64,000 bases of DNA, from contig JAGKQI010000088.1 in NCBI GenBank assembly GCA_018806915.1, forward strand, positions 868,001-932,000, in the 5' to 3' direction. The stretch's first letter is position 1. The number at the start of each line of letters is the position of its first letter. This document shows positions 55,401 through 64,000 of this stretch, piece after piece. This DNA is from Phytophthora colocasiae (Eukaryota; Oomycota; Peronosporomycetes; Peronosporales; Peronosporaceae). The notes under the pieces were generated by a model. The model ran no database searches and was not told where the DNA came from. It saw only the letters and a list, made by a program, of their open reading frames with translations. A program made the translations under genes and the position numbers.

Positions 55401-58400
55401 TGCACGTGCACGCACCGTTCTGATACACCATACCGCTCGGGCACGAACATTCACCACCAACAAGTGACTGTCCCGCTGGGCACTCGCAGACGTTGTTATG
55501 AAGAGACTGGCCGCCAGTACACTCACAGACACCAGGAGAAGTTTCGGTTTGGCCCCCAGTGCATGTGCAAGCGCTGCTTTCATAAGCTTGACCTGCCGGG
55601 CAGGCACACACACCGTTAACCAGAGACTGCTCTGGTGGACACGCGCAGGCTCCGTTTTCAAGTGACTGGCCACCAGTACACGCGCACACACCAGGAGAGG
55701 TTTCCGTCCGTCCCCCAGTGCATACACACGCGCCGTTCTGATACGCCATATCGCTCGGGCACGAGCATTCACCACCAACAAGTGACTGTCCCGCTGGACA
55801 CTCGCAGACGTTGTAATGCAGGGACTGACCGCCAGTACATTGACATTGGCCATTCTGTAGTGACTGGCCGCCGGTGCATGCGCACGTGCCACTCACGAGC
55901 TCCTGCCCACCAGTACACGCGCACGACCCACTCACAAGCTGCTGTCCACCGGTACACGCACAGACACCAGTGGCAACTTCGACTTGACCGCCAGTGCACG
56001 TGCAGACCCCACTCTGCAGCGTCATACCTGAAGGGCACTCGCACACTCCATTCGCCAGATTCTGGCCACCAGTGCAAGTGCATGTGCCGCCAACAAGGGT
56101 TTGACCGCCAGTGCATGCACACGTTCCGCCTACGAATTCTTGACCACCCATGCAAGTACAGGTTTCACCCACGAGCTGTTGATCACCAGGACACGAGCAT
56201 ACGCCATTCACCAGCGACTGGTCACCGGGGCATGAACACACACCGTTCACGAGGGTCTGGTCTCCAGGGCATGAACACACACCGTTCACGAGGGTCTGGT
56301 CTCCCGGACACGAGCAAACATTGCCCACAAGAGTCTGATCTCCCGGACACGAGCAAACATGGTTAACTAGACTCTGGTCACCAGGGCATGAGCAAACACC
56401 ACCGATCAATGTCTGGTCACCAGGGCACGAGCACGTATTGCCAACGAGAGTCTGATCACCAGGACACGAGCACACGTTATTCAGTAGAGATTGATCCCCA
56501 GGACATGAGCACGTATTGCCAACCAGTGTTTGGTCACCCGGACAGGAGCATACGCTATTAACGAGCGATTGATCACCTGGGCAAGTACAAACTCCACCCA
56601 CAAGGGACTGGCCCCCGGTACACGTACAGACGCCATTCTCAAGCGACTGACCGCCGGTACATCCACACACACCTGGAGAGGTTTCCGTCTGTCCTCCAGT
56701 GCACGTGCACGCACCGTTCTGATACACCATACCGCTCGGGCACGAACATTCACCACCAACAAGTGACTGTCCCGCTGGGCACTCGCAGACGTTGTTATGA
56801 AGAGACTGGCCGCCAGTACACTCACAGACACCAGGAGAAGTTTCGGTTTGGCCCCCAGTGCATGTGCAAGCGCTGCTTTCATAAGCTTGACCTGCCGGGC
56901 AGGCACACACACCGTTAACCAGAGACTGCTCTGGTGGACACGCGCAGGCTCCGTTTTCAAGTGACTGGCCACCAGTACACGCGCACACACCAGGAGAGGT
57001 TTCCGTCCGTCCCCCAGTGCATACACACGCGCCGTTCTGATACGCCATATCGCTCGGGCACGAGCATTCACCACCAACAAGTGACTGTCCCGCTGGACAC
57101 TCGCAGACGTTGTAATGCAGGGACTGACCGCCAGTACATTGACATTGGCCATTCTGTAGTGACTGGCCGCCGGTGCATGCGCACGTGCCACTCACGAGCT
57201 CCTGCCCACCAGTACACGCGCACGACCCACTCACAAGCTGCTGTCCACCGGTACACGCACAGACACCAGTGGCAACTTCGACTTGACCGCCAGTGCACGT
57301 GCAGACCCCACTCTGCAGCGTCATACCTGAAGGGCACTCGCACACTCCATTCGCCAGATTCTGGCCACCAGTGCAAGTGCATGTGCCGCCAACAAGGGTT
57401 TGACCGCCAGTGCATGCACACGTTCCGCCTACGAATTCTTGACCACCCATGCAAGTGCAGGATCCACCCACGAGCTGTTGACCTCCAGTGCATGCACAGG
57501 ACCCACTTACGAGATGCTGACCACCAGTACAAGCACATACCCCGTTTACAAGTGATTGCCCGCCAGTGCATGCGCAAGATCCACCTACGAGTTGCTGGCC
57601 GCCAGGACAGGTACAGGCTCCACTCACGAGTTGTTGCCCACCAGTACACGTGCACGAACCGCCTACAAGCTGTTGGCCGCCAGTACAAGTGCATGCGTTG
57701 TTAACAAACGTTTGACCACCCGTGCAAGCACAATTACCGTTCACTAGTGATTTTCCACCGGTGCAGGCACAAACTCCATTGATAAGCTGTTGGCCTCCAG
57801 TACAGGCACATGATCCACTCACGAGCTGTTGACCACCAGTACATCCACAGACCCCTGGAGACACTTCCGTTTGGCCAATTGGGCACTTGCACTTGGTACC
57901 ATCGAACGTCATCCCTGCAGGACACGTGCACACTCCACCGACGAGCGACCGACCTCCAGAGCACGTGCATTCTCCATAGGAGATCACTGAGCCATCAGGG
58001 CACGAGCATTGGCAGCAACCCGCATGCTCGCCGGAGACTGAGTACTTGGGTGTCGGGCAGTCGATGAGGTCTCGAATGCTCTGTGGAATACGGCTCGGGA
58101 GCCCAGCGAGAGTCGTCACGACGATGTCAGTAGGCAGCACACGACAGTCCAAGTTGGGGCAGACACGAACTGCCACAGCCCCGGGTTCCTTCTGCTTGGT
58201 CTTGCCGGCCAAAGCTTCGAGACGAGGCGGGGCAGAGACCGGAACTGGAGGTGTCACGGGACTCACATCATTGGAGCACGCCTTGTACACGTACGTCTTG
58301 CTGCCAAACCTGGCGTTGGACAAGGGCCAGTTGCCCATATTCCAGAGCTTGCTGTACTCCGAAACGGGTAGACACATGGACACGATGACTTTTAGTTCGT

Positions 58401-58653
58401 AGCCTTCGTCTACGTCGCAAGACGCGCTTCCGCTGTTGACTGTAGCCAAAGCCAGCAGCTCGTCGGATGGCGCCATGGTGCTGTTGGTGTCTTCATCCAG
58501 CATGAGGCGGAACTGGAGGAGACCGTCTTCCCAGACGTCTCCCTGCATGTGGACAGTCTCCGGCGTATCCAGGGAGAGGGCATGGGCCGATTCATGAGCC
58601 GAAGTGGCTGCTGACGCCAAAGCGCACGCAGATAGCGCGGCGACTAGGCGCAT
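49426..58653 (-). CDS. Giant secreted Cys-repeat type I membrane protein (two compensating 1-base indels)
   Basis: The ATG at 58653 starts a signal peptide (MRLVAALSACALASAATSAH) and a ~190-residue unique N-terminal domain shared with the head-to-head neighbour. An array of 13-residue units of the form CxCPGDQTLVNNV or CACTGGQQLVSGS then runs from about 57975 to 51545 (roughly 160 units by length). A unique ectodomain follows, then one TM helix (STMVAVVALVVV), a basic stop-transfer KRRNARAARGG and a tail ending YYPLLS, with a YxxL-like sorting motif. Reading breaks at 54294-54297 (C4 where sister copies have C5), with a stop at 53923, and is restored by an extra A at 53575-53577. The total span is divisible by three, giving ~3,075 aa if both are corrected. 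The family is unrecognised; a cell-surface or adhesin role is inferred. Confidence 0.85.
52381..53641 (-). repeat. 1.26-kb higher-order repeat, copy A (3'-most)
   Basis: 1261 bp from one ACAGGTTTCACCC-like junction to the next: the 1260-bp unit plus one inserted A at 53575-53577. It encodes 420 residues made of about 32 Cys units, nearly identical to copies B-D. Confidence 0.9.
53642..54900 (-). repeat. 1.26-kb higher-order repeat, copy B
   Basis: 1259 bp: the 1260-bp unit minus one C at 54294-54297. It also carries a 2-base change near 54341 that turns the Cys of VCACPAGQ into Arg, absent from the other copies. Confidence 0.9.
54901..56160 (-). repeat. 1.26-kb higher-order repeat, copy C
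   Basis: Exactly 1260 bp (420 codons), intact reading frame. Confidence 0.9.
56161..57459 (-). repeat. 1.26-kb higher-order repeat, copy D, with one extra 39-bp unit
   Basis: 1299 bp, 39 more than copy C: one additional 13-residue CSCPGDQTLVNGV unit is present at about 56240-56300. Its upstream junction reads GGATCC where the other copies read GGTTTC, marking the 5' end of the amplified block. Confidence 0.88.
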
Positions 58654-58761
58654 GAAGAAGATGACAGAGATTTACTTGTGACGACGCAGCACTGCACGGA
58701 AAATTGCAAAGTGAGCGTCGTCTCCGAGCGGATCCTGTGGCGCGGAGACACAAGGCTAAGA

Positions 58762-58857
58762 CGGCGGCATGATATCGCGACGGGCAGGAAGCGGCGGAGG
58801 CGCATGAAACTCCTAAAGATCCGCCATGTAGAGGCGGCATGACCTCCAGGAAGCGCC
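58762..58857 (-). repeat. Inverted-repeat promoter arm, minus-gene side
   Basis: Reverse-complement partner of 59021-59116, 96 bp, containing GGCGCTTCCTGGAG and GCCGCCTCTACATGGCGGAT read towards the minus-strand gene. The rest of the upstream region, beyond the arm, has diverged from the partner. Confidence 0.9.
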
Positions 58858-59020
58858 GCTTGGAGGGCGACGTGAAAATGCGGTGAACCCGTTTAAAAAG
58901 TGGGTATTATTATTATTATAATATAATAATAAAATACTGTAAGTACAGGTATCAAAAGTAGTATTAGATAATAATAGTAGTAATACGGTACAGGTAATGG
59001 GTCTTTTAAGGGACCCACAC

Positions 59021-59116
59021 GGCGCTTCCTGGAGCTCATGCCGCCTCTACATGGCGGATCTTTAGGGGTTTCATGCGCCTCCGCCGCTTCCTGCCCGTCG
59101 CGATACCATGCCGCCG
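59021..59116 (+). repeat. Inverted-repeat promoter arm, plus-gene side
   Basis: Partner of 58762-58857. It contains GCCGCCTCTACATGGCGGAT (with a CCGCC...GGCGG dyad), then the CCGCCGCTTCCTGCCCGTCG block, about 100-195 bp before the plus-gene ATG. Confidence 0.9.
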
Positions 59117-59214
59117 ACTGTTGCCTCGTGCTTCAGCGCCTCGGGATCCCCTCGTTGACGGTCACTTTGGAATTCTCCGTCTAGTGCTGCCCAGTAGTTC
59201 CTATCGCCTTCCCT

Positions 59215-62200
59215 ATGCGCTTATTTGCCGCGCTTTCCGCGTGCGCTCTGGTGTTAGCGGCTTCTTCGGCCCTTGAAGCAGCCAACGTTCTATCTCCCGA
59301 CGCTCCAGAGGCTGTCCACATGCAGGGTGACGTCTGGGAAGACGGTCGACTCCAATACCGCCTTATGCTGGATGAAGACTCCAACAGCAGCATCACCCCA
59401 GCTAACGAGCTACTGGCTGTAACAAGCGGCGCAGCTACGTCCTGTAATGTCCCCGAGGGTTACGAACTCAACTTCATAGTGTCGTCCTGCCTTCCCATCT
59501 GGGAGTACGGCAAGCTCTGGCTCATGGGCAAGTGGCCCGTGTCCAACGCCAGGTTCGGAGGCAAGACCTTCGTCTACACACCATGCTCCAGTGACGTGGG
59601 GCCCGTGACGCCTCCTGTTCCTATCTCCAGACCACCCCGTCTTGAGTTTTTGGCAGGCAAAACCAAGCAGAAAGCACCGGGTGCCGTGGCCATTCGTGTC
59701 TGCCCCAACTTGGACTGTGGAGTGCTGCCCACGGACATCGTGGTGACGACCCTCACTGGGATCAACAACCGAATTCCGCAGGCCATCCGAGACCTCGTCG
59801 ACTGTCCGACACCAAAGCACTCTGTTTCTTGTCAACATGGGAACCACTGCCAATGCTCGTGTCCAGAAGAAATGGTTCTTTCCAATGGAGAATGCACGTG
59901 CTCTGGAGGTCGGTCGCTCGTCGGTGGAGTGTGCACGTGTCCTGCAGGGATGACGTTCGATGGTACCAAGTGCAATTGCCCAAGTGGCCAAACGGAAGTG
60001 TCTCCAGGGGTCTGTGGATGTACCGGTGGCCAGGTGCTTGTGAGTGGAAGCTGTACCTGCACTGGTGGCCAACAGCTCATTAATGACGCCTGTACCTGTA
60101 CTGGTGGGAAATCACTAGTGAACGGCAATTGTGAATGCACTGGTGGTCAAGCGTTCGTTAACAACGCATGCACTTGTACTGGCGGTCAAGAGCTCGTAGG
60201 TGGTTCGTGCACATGTACTGGTGGCCAACAACTCGTGAGTGGAGCCTGTTCCTGTCCTGGCGGCCAGCAACTCGTAGGTGGATCTTGCGCGTGTACTGGA
60301 GGGCAATCACTTGTAAACGGTGTGTGTTCATGCCCCGGTGACCAGTCGCTGGTGAATGGCGTATGCTCGTGTCCTGGTGATCAACAGCTCGTGGGTGGAA
60401 CGTGTACTTGCACGGGTGGTCAAGAATTCGTAGGCGGGACGTGTGCGTGCACTGGCGGTCAAACCCTTGTTGGCGGCACATGCACTTGCACTGGTGGCCA
60501 GAATCTGGCGAATGGAGTGTGCGGGTGCCCTTCAGGTATGACGCTGCAGAGTGGGGTCTGCACGTGCACTGGCGGTCAAGTCGAAGTTGCCACTGGTGTC
60601 TGTGCGTGTACCGGTGGACAGCAGCTTGTGAGTGGGTCGTGCGCGTGTACTGGTGGGCAGGAGCTCGTGAGTGGCACGTGCGCATGCACCGGCGGCCAGT
60701 CACTACAGAATGGCCAATGTCAATGTACTGGCGGTCAGTCCCTGCATTACAACGTCTGCGAGTGTCCAGCGGGACAGTCACTTGTTGGTGGTGAATGCTC
60801 GTGCCCGAGCGATATGGCGTATCAGAACGGCGCGTGTGTATGCACTGGGGGACGGACGGAAACCTCTCCTGGTGTGTGCGCGTGTACTGGTGGCCAGTCA
60901 CTTGAAAACGGAGCCTGCGCGTGTCCACCAGAGCAGTCTCTGGTTAACGGTGTGTGTGCCTGCCCGGCAGGTCAAGCTTATGAAAGCAGCGCTTGCACAT
61001 GCACTGGGGGCCAAACTGAAACTTCTCCTGGTGTCTGTGAGTGTACTGGCGGCCAGTCTCTTCATAACAACGTCTGCGAGTGCCCAGCGGGACAGTCACT
61101 TGTTGGTGGTGAATGTTCGTGCCCGAGCGGTATGGTGTATCAGAACGGTGCGTGCACGTGCACTGGAGGACAGACGGAAACCTCTCCAGGTGTGTGTGGA
61201 TGTACCGGCGGTCAGTCGCTTGAGAATGACGTCTGTACGTGTACTGGGGGCCAGTCCCTTATGGGTGGAGTTTGTACTTGCCCAGGTGATCAATCGCTCG
61301 TTAATGGCGTATGCTCCTGTCCGGGTGACCAAACACTGGTTGGCAATACGTGCTCGTGTCCCGGGGATCAATCTCTACTGAATAACGTGTGCTCGTGTCC
61401 TGGTGATCAGACTCTCGTTGGCAATACGTGCTCGTGCCCTGGTGACCAGACATTGATCGGTGGTGTTTGCTCATGCCCTGGTGACCAGAGTCTAGTTAAC
61501 CATGTTTGCTCGTGTCCGGGAGATCAGACTCTTGTGGGCAATGTTTGTTCATGCCCTGGAGACCAGACCCTCGTGAACGGTGTGTGTTCATGCCCCGGTG
61601 ACCAGTCGCTGGTGAACGGCGTGTGCTCATGTCCCGGCGATCAGACTCTAGTGAACAACGTGTGCTCATGCCCCGGCGACCAGACACTTGTAAATGGCAT
61701 ATGCTCGTGCCCTGGTGACCAAACTCTAGTGAACAACGTTTGCTCATGTCCCGGTGACCAGACCCTTGTGAATGGTGTGTGCTCGTGCCCGGGTGATCAA
61801 AAACTTGTAAACGGCGTGTGCTCCTGTCCTGGTGATCAGACTCTCGTGAATAACGTGTGCTCTTGTCCTGGTGACCAAACCTTAGTGAACAACGTTTGCT
61901 CATGCCCTGGTGATCAGGCTCTCGTGAATAGCGTGTGCTCGTGTCCTGGCGACCAGGCCCTTGTGAATGGTGTGTGCTCTTGTCCTGGTGACCAAGCGCT
62001 AGTGAACAACGTTTGTTCGTGCCCCGGAGACCAGACTCTTGTCAGTGGCGTGTGCTCGTGTCCTGGCGACCAGTCGCTCGTCAATAACGTTTGCTCATGC
62101 CCCGGTGACCAGAGCCTAGTTGGCAATTTCTGCACGTGTCCTGGCGACCAGATACTCGTCAATAACGTTTGTTCGTGCCCTGGAGACCAAACGCTACTGA

Positions 62201-64000
62201 ACAACGTTTGTTCATGTCCCGGTGACCAGACTCTCGCCAATAATGTGTGCTCGTGCTCAGGTGACCAGACTCTTGTCAGCGGTGTTTGCGCCTGCCCTGG
62301 CAATCAAATTCTTGTGAACAATGTTTGCGGGTGCCCCGGTGACCAGACCTTTGCGAATAATGTGTGCTCGTGTCCTGGCAATCAAGCCCTGGTGAATGGA
62401 GTGTGTTCGTGTCCTGGCGACCAGACGCTTGTGAATAATGTGTGCTCATGCCCCGGAGATCAGACTTTAGTGAATAACGTCTGCTCTTGCCCTGGAGATC
62501 AAACACTAGACTATGGCGTGTGTTCATGTCCTGGTGATCAAGTTCTTGTGAATGGCTTCTGCTCATGCACAGGCAATCAAGTCCTGATCGATGGAGTGTG
62601 CTGCTGCCCAGCAGGACAGTCCCTCGTTGGTGGTGTTTGCTCCTGTCCAAGTGGCGAGCATGTGGAGAATGGCGAGTGTGTATCCTCGTGCTACTGGAAG
62701 AACAACAACGTGGGATTCCAGTGCCCGTGGTCTGACCATAATCTCGGCCATCTCAAGCTAAAGGATGATTGCAAGGTGAGTGCTCCTGTCCCCAAGGACA
62801 CCTACGTGAACGACGGACGCACAAATGCGAACGACGCGACTAAAATCGACCCCGTCATTGCCATCACAGCAACGAGAGAGGGAGACTCGACAGGTGTGGA
62901 ACACAAGGCTGCGTGGAAAGACTACGCGCTCACACCAGATAGCCTTGAGAACGAGGTGACCTTCAGCTCATTTGGCGTATTCGACTTGTTGCTCACTGCG
63001 ACGAATTACCGCACCCAAGCAACTTGCACGGGCTGTGTCGCTGTCATCGACAATTTCCCGCCAACTGCTCTTGACAAGTGCACAGCCACTGATGCCCACA
63101 CTACCCCGGTGCTCTACTCTGCATCCAACCTCATAACTGCGATTGCAGAAGAAGCGAAGTTCACGGACTTCTACAACCCAGGCAATATTGTGAACAACGG
63201 TGCGTATGACCCGACCACTGGCGCGAACGAACGCTGCGACGTCGCGACTGCTACTATCCAAGATTTTTTCTCGTCGTCTCCGGTGTCTTCAACAATTGAC
63301 ACAACGTGCTTCGACGGTGACTTCGTGTCCCACTTACTCGATGCCAAACCAAACGTGAATCCAACATGGCTCACTGAAGTTGAGATGAAGTCGCTGCAGT
63401 GCAGTCGCTGCTGCTCTAAGTCGCTTACGCTTCAGGAATATTACTATGAATACCAGTGTGGCACTGCGCTAGCGGACACTGTGAAGCAGACGTCATCCTC
63501 GGACTCGTGTTCGTTTGGCTACTGCCTTCAGATGCCAAGTAGCACCCTGGTTACATCCACAGCAGGTATCACAACGGCCGCGAACGCCAAAACAGCGACA
63601 ACCATCGCTGGCTTGCCTACACCAATCTCTCCAGGTGCCAAGGACATCCACCGCAGCATCACCTGCACGTCATTCACTGATGGTTGTTCGTTCAATCCCT
63701 TGCTCGGAGAGTTGCTCGACCACTCGTCGCAGTGGGGAGTGTCGGTTCCTGCCTCCTATAATGTTGACGATTATGTGTTCTGGAGATATTCGGTTGGCAC
63801 AGAGAGCTGGTACTCCTGGGATAACTTGGCTCCTCTCGAGTTCACCGAGCCTCAGACGGATATCTTTGTGGAAGCATGGACCCACTGTGGTTTGGCATTT
63901 TCTGATAAGTTCACTGTGTTCCTGCACACACATAGTGGCCGTCCGAAGTGTGGCGGCTTCAATGAGATGTGGAGTGAACTCACGGCGTACCCACAAATCA
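59215..64000 (+). CDS. Giant secreted Cys-repeat protein, head-to-head paralogue (runs off window)
   Basis: From the ATG at 59215 one frame stays open to base 64000 (at least 1595 codons); spot checks at 60001, 61021, 62881 and 63961 are in phase. The signal peptide MRLFAALSACALVLAASSAL and N-terminal domain (VHMQGDVWEDG, KTKQKAPGAVAIRVCPNLDC) match the minus-strand gene. The Cys array runs from about 59890 to 62690: first CTGGQ-type units, one copy of the block that is amplified four-fold next door (about 60390-61560), then CSCPGDQTLVNNV-type units. The unique ectodomain begins with CYWKNNNVGFQCPWSDHNLG. The TM segment would lie beyond the window. It has no frameshift, unlike its partner. 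Confidence 0.9.
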   Translation, partial: MRLFAALSACALVLAASSALEAANVLSPDAPEAVHMQGDVWEDGRLQYRLMLDEDSNSSITPANELLAVTSGAATSCNVPEGYELNFIVSSCLPIWEYGKLWLMGKWPVSNARFGGKTFVYTPCSSDVGPVTPPVPISRPPRLEFLAGKTKQKAPGAVAIRVCPNLDCGVLPTDIVVTTLTGINNRIPQAIRDLVDCPTPKHSVSCQHGNHCQCSCPEEMVLSNGECTCSGGRSLVGGVCTCPAGMTFDGTKCNCPSGQTEVSPGVCGCTGGQVLVSGSCTCTGGQQLINDACTCTGGKSLVNGNCECTGGQAFVNNACTCTGGQELVGGSCTCTGGQQLVSGACSCPGGQQLVGGSCACTGGQSLVNGVCSCPGDQSLVNGVCSCPGDQQLVGGTCTCTGGQEFVGGTCACTGGQTLVGGTCTCTGGQNLANGVCGCPSGMTLQSGVCTCTGGQVEVATGVCACTGGQQLVSGSCACTGGQELVSGTCACTGGQSLQNGQCQCTGGQSLHYNVCECPAGQSLVGGECSCPSDMAYQNGACVCTGGRTETSPGVCACTGGQSLENGACACPPEQSLVNGVCACPAGQAYESSACTCTGGQTETSPGVCECTGGQSLHNNVCECPAGQSLVGGECSCPSGMVYQNGACTCTGGQTETSPGVCGCTGGQSLENDVCTCTGGQSLMGGVCTCPGDQSLVNGVCSCPGDQTLVGNTCSCPGDQSLLNNVCSCPGDQTLVGNTCSCPGDQTLIGGVCSCPGDQSLVNHVCSCPGDQTLVGNVCSCPGDQTLVNGVCSCPGDQSLVNGVCSCPGDQTLVNNVCSCPGDQTLVNGICSCPGDQTLVNNVCSCPGDQTLVNGVCSCPGDQKLVNGVCSCPGDQTLVNNVCSCPGDQTLVNNVCSCPGDQALVNSVCSCPGDQALVNGVCSCPGDQALVNNVCSCPGDQTLVSGVCSCPGDQSLVNNVCSCPGDQSLVGNFCTCPGDQILVNNVCSCPGDQTLLNNVCSCPGDQTLANNVCSCSGDQTLVSGVCACPGNQILVNNVCGCPGDQTFANNVCSCPGNQALVNGVCSCPGDQTLVNNVCSCPGDQTLVNNVCSCPGDQTLDYGVCSCPGDQVLVNGFCSCTGNQVLIDGVCCCPAGQSLVGGVCSCPSGEHVENGECVSSCYWKNNNVGFQCPWSDHNLGHLKLKDDCKVSAPVPKDTYVNDGRTNANDATKIDPVIAITATREGDSTGVEHKAAWKDYALTPDSLENEVTFSSFGVFDLLLTATNYRTQATCTGCVAVIDNFPPTALDKCTATDAHTTPVLYSASNLITAIAEEAKFTDFYNPGNIVNNGAYDPTTGANERCDVATATIQDFFSSSPVSSTIDTTCFDGDFVSHLLDAKPNVNPTWLTEVEMKSLQCSRCCSKSLTLQEYYYEYQCGTALADTVKQTSSSDSCSFGYCLQMPSSTLVTSTAGITTAANAKTATTIAGLPTPISPGAKDIHRSITCTSFTDGCSFNPLLGELLDHSSQWGVSVPASYNVDDYVFWRYSVGTESWYSWDNLAPLEFTEPQTDIFVEAWTHCGLAFSDKFTVFLHTHSGRPKCGGFNEMWSELTAYPQI

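Larger units (their letters stand above)
58654..59214. promoter_or_regulatory. Shared divergent promoter at the axis of the inverted duplication
   Basis: This 561-bp gap separates the two giant Cys-repeat genes. It holds 96-bp inverted arms (58762-58857 and 59021-59116) that differ at only a few positions, and a central 163-bp spacer with an ATT/AAT-rich tract at about 58904-58935. Because each gene sees the same conserved core at about the same distance from its ATG, the core is a good candidate for the functional promoter. Confidence 0.7.

Noticed and set aside
53115..57704. Repeated plus-strand open frames of 230-256 codons rich in His/Arg/Thr
   Set aside because: They are antisense shadows of the 13-residue Cys repeats, recurring with the 1.26-kb unit, and do not have their own starts or domains.
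49426..64000. CRISPR-like or satellite array
   Set aside because: The 39-bp periodicity is a protein-coding repeat in a conserved frame with Cys codons kept, not spacer-repeat DNA.

Overview
This window is nuclear DNA from a filamentous oomycete, most likely Phytophthora. The evidence is a cluster of short secreted proteins with RXLR-type motifs (RQLR, with DEER in one), compact genes with 59-131 nt GT-AG introns, closely packed divergent and convergent gene pairs, an R2R3-type MYB factor of the oomycete kind, and oomycete-style DNA transposons (Tc1/mariner, a Crypton tyrosine recombinase). The species cannot be fixed from the sequence alone.

Layout. 1-1.5 kb: the N-terminal part of an AIF/FSP1-like flavoprotein (cut by the window edge) and an ankyrin-repeat relic. 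2-8 kb: three WDR76/CMR1-type WD40 paralogues sharing one intron position, two of them separated by twin perfect palindromes. 8-17 kb: housekeeping genes: VAC14 (PIKfyve scaffold), the mitochondrial tRNA thiouridylase TRMU/MnmA, a phytanoyl-CoA dioxygenase-like enzyme, a six-exon protein with longin- and roadblock-like halves, and the mitochondrial ATPase AFG1. 17-22.3 kb: an accessory island of small secreted proteins, including three related RXLR candidates (two from a recent ~630-bp duplication), plus a decayed DDE transposon. 22.5-40 kb: ZIP transporter; two paralogues that join a Jupiter/HN1-like motif to a lumazine-synthase-like domain, one extended by calcyphosin-type EF-hands; between them a calpain homologue lacking all three catalytic residues and a MYB factor; a Tc1/mariner relic; RPL12; ketopantoate reductase; and an M1 aminopeptidase interrupted by one stop codon. 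40-46 kb: a zinc alcohol dehydrogenase with a 1-base frameshift, a relic of the cysteine-rich repeat family and a decayed Crypton. 46-49 kb: mitochondrial NAD-glutamate dehydrogenase.

49.4 kb to the window end: two giant head-to-head paralogous genes for secreted, cysteine-rich repeat proteins. They form the arms of an inverted duplication whose axis is an AT-rich tract near 58.94 kb, and the inner flanks of the shared promoter are also inverted copies of each other. The minus-strand gene (~9.2 kb, ~3,075 aa if two compensating 1-base indels are discounted) has a signal peptide, roughly 160 13-residue Cys units, a unique C-terminal ectodomain, one TM helix and a short tail. It contains four nearly identical 1,260-bp higher-order repeats. 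The plus-strand gene is open to the window end.

The genes do not form one pathway. Housekeeping genes flank accessory blocks (effector island, transposon relics, surface-protein palindrome) that carry most of the duplication and decay. The strongest candidates for an undescribed system are the palindromic surface-protein pair and the Jupiter/lumazine-synthase-like/EF-hand family clustered with the pseudo-calpain.
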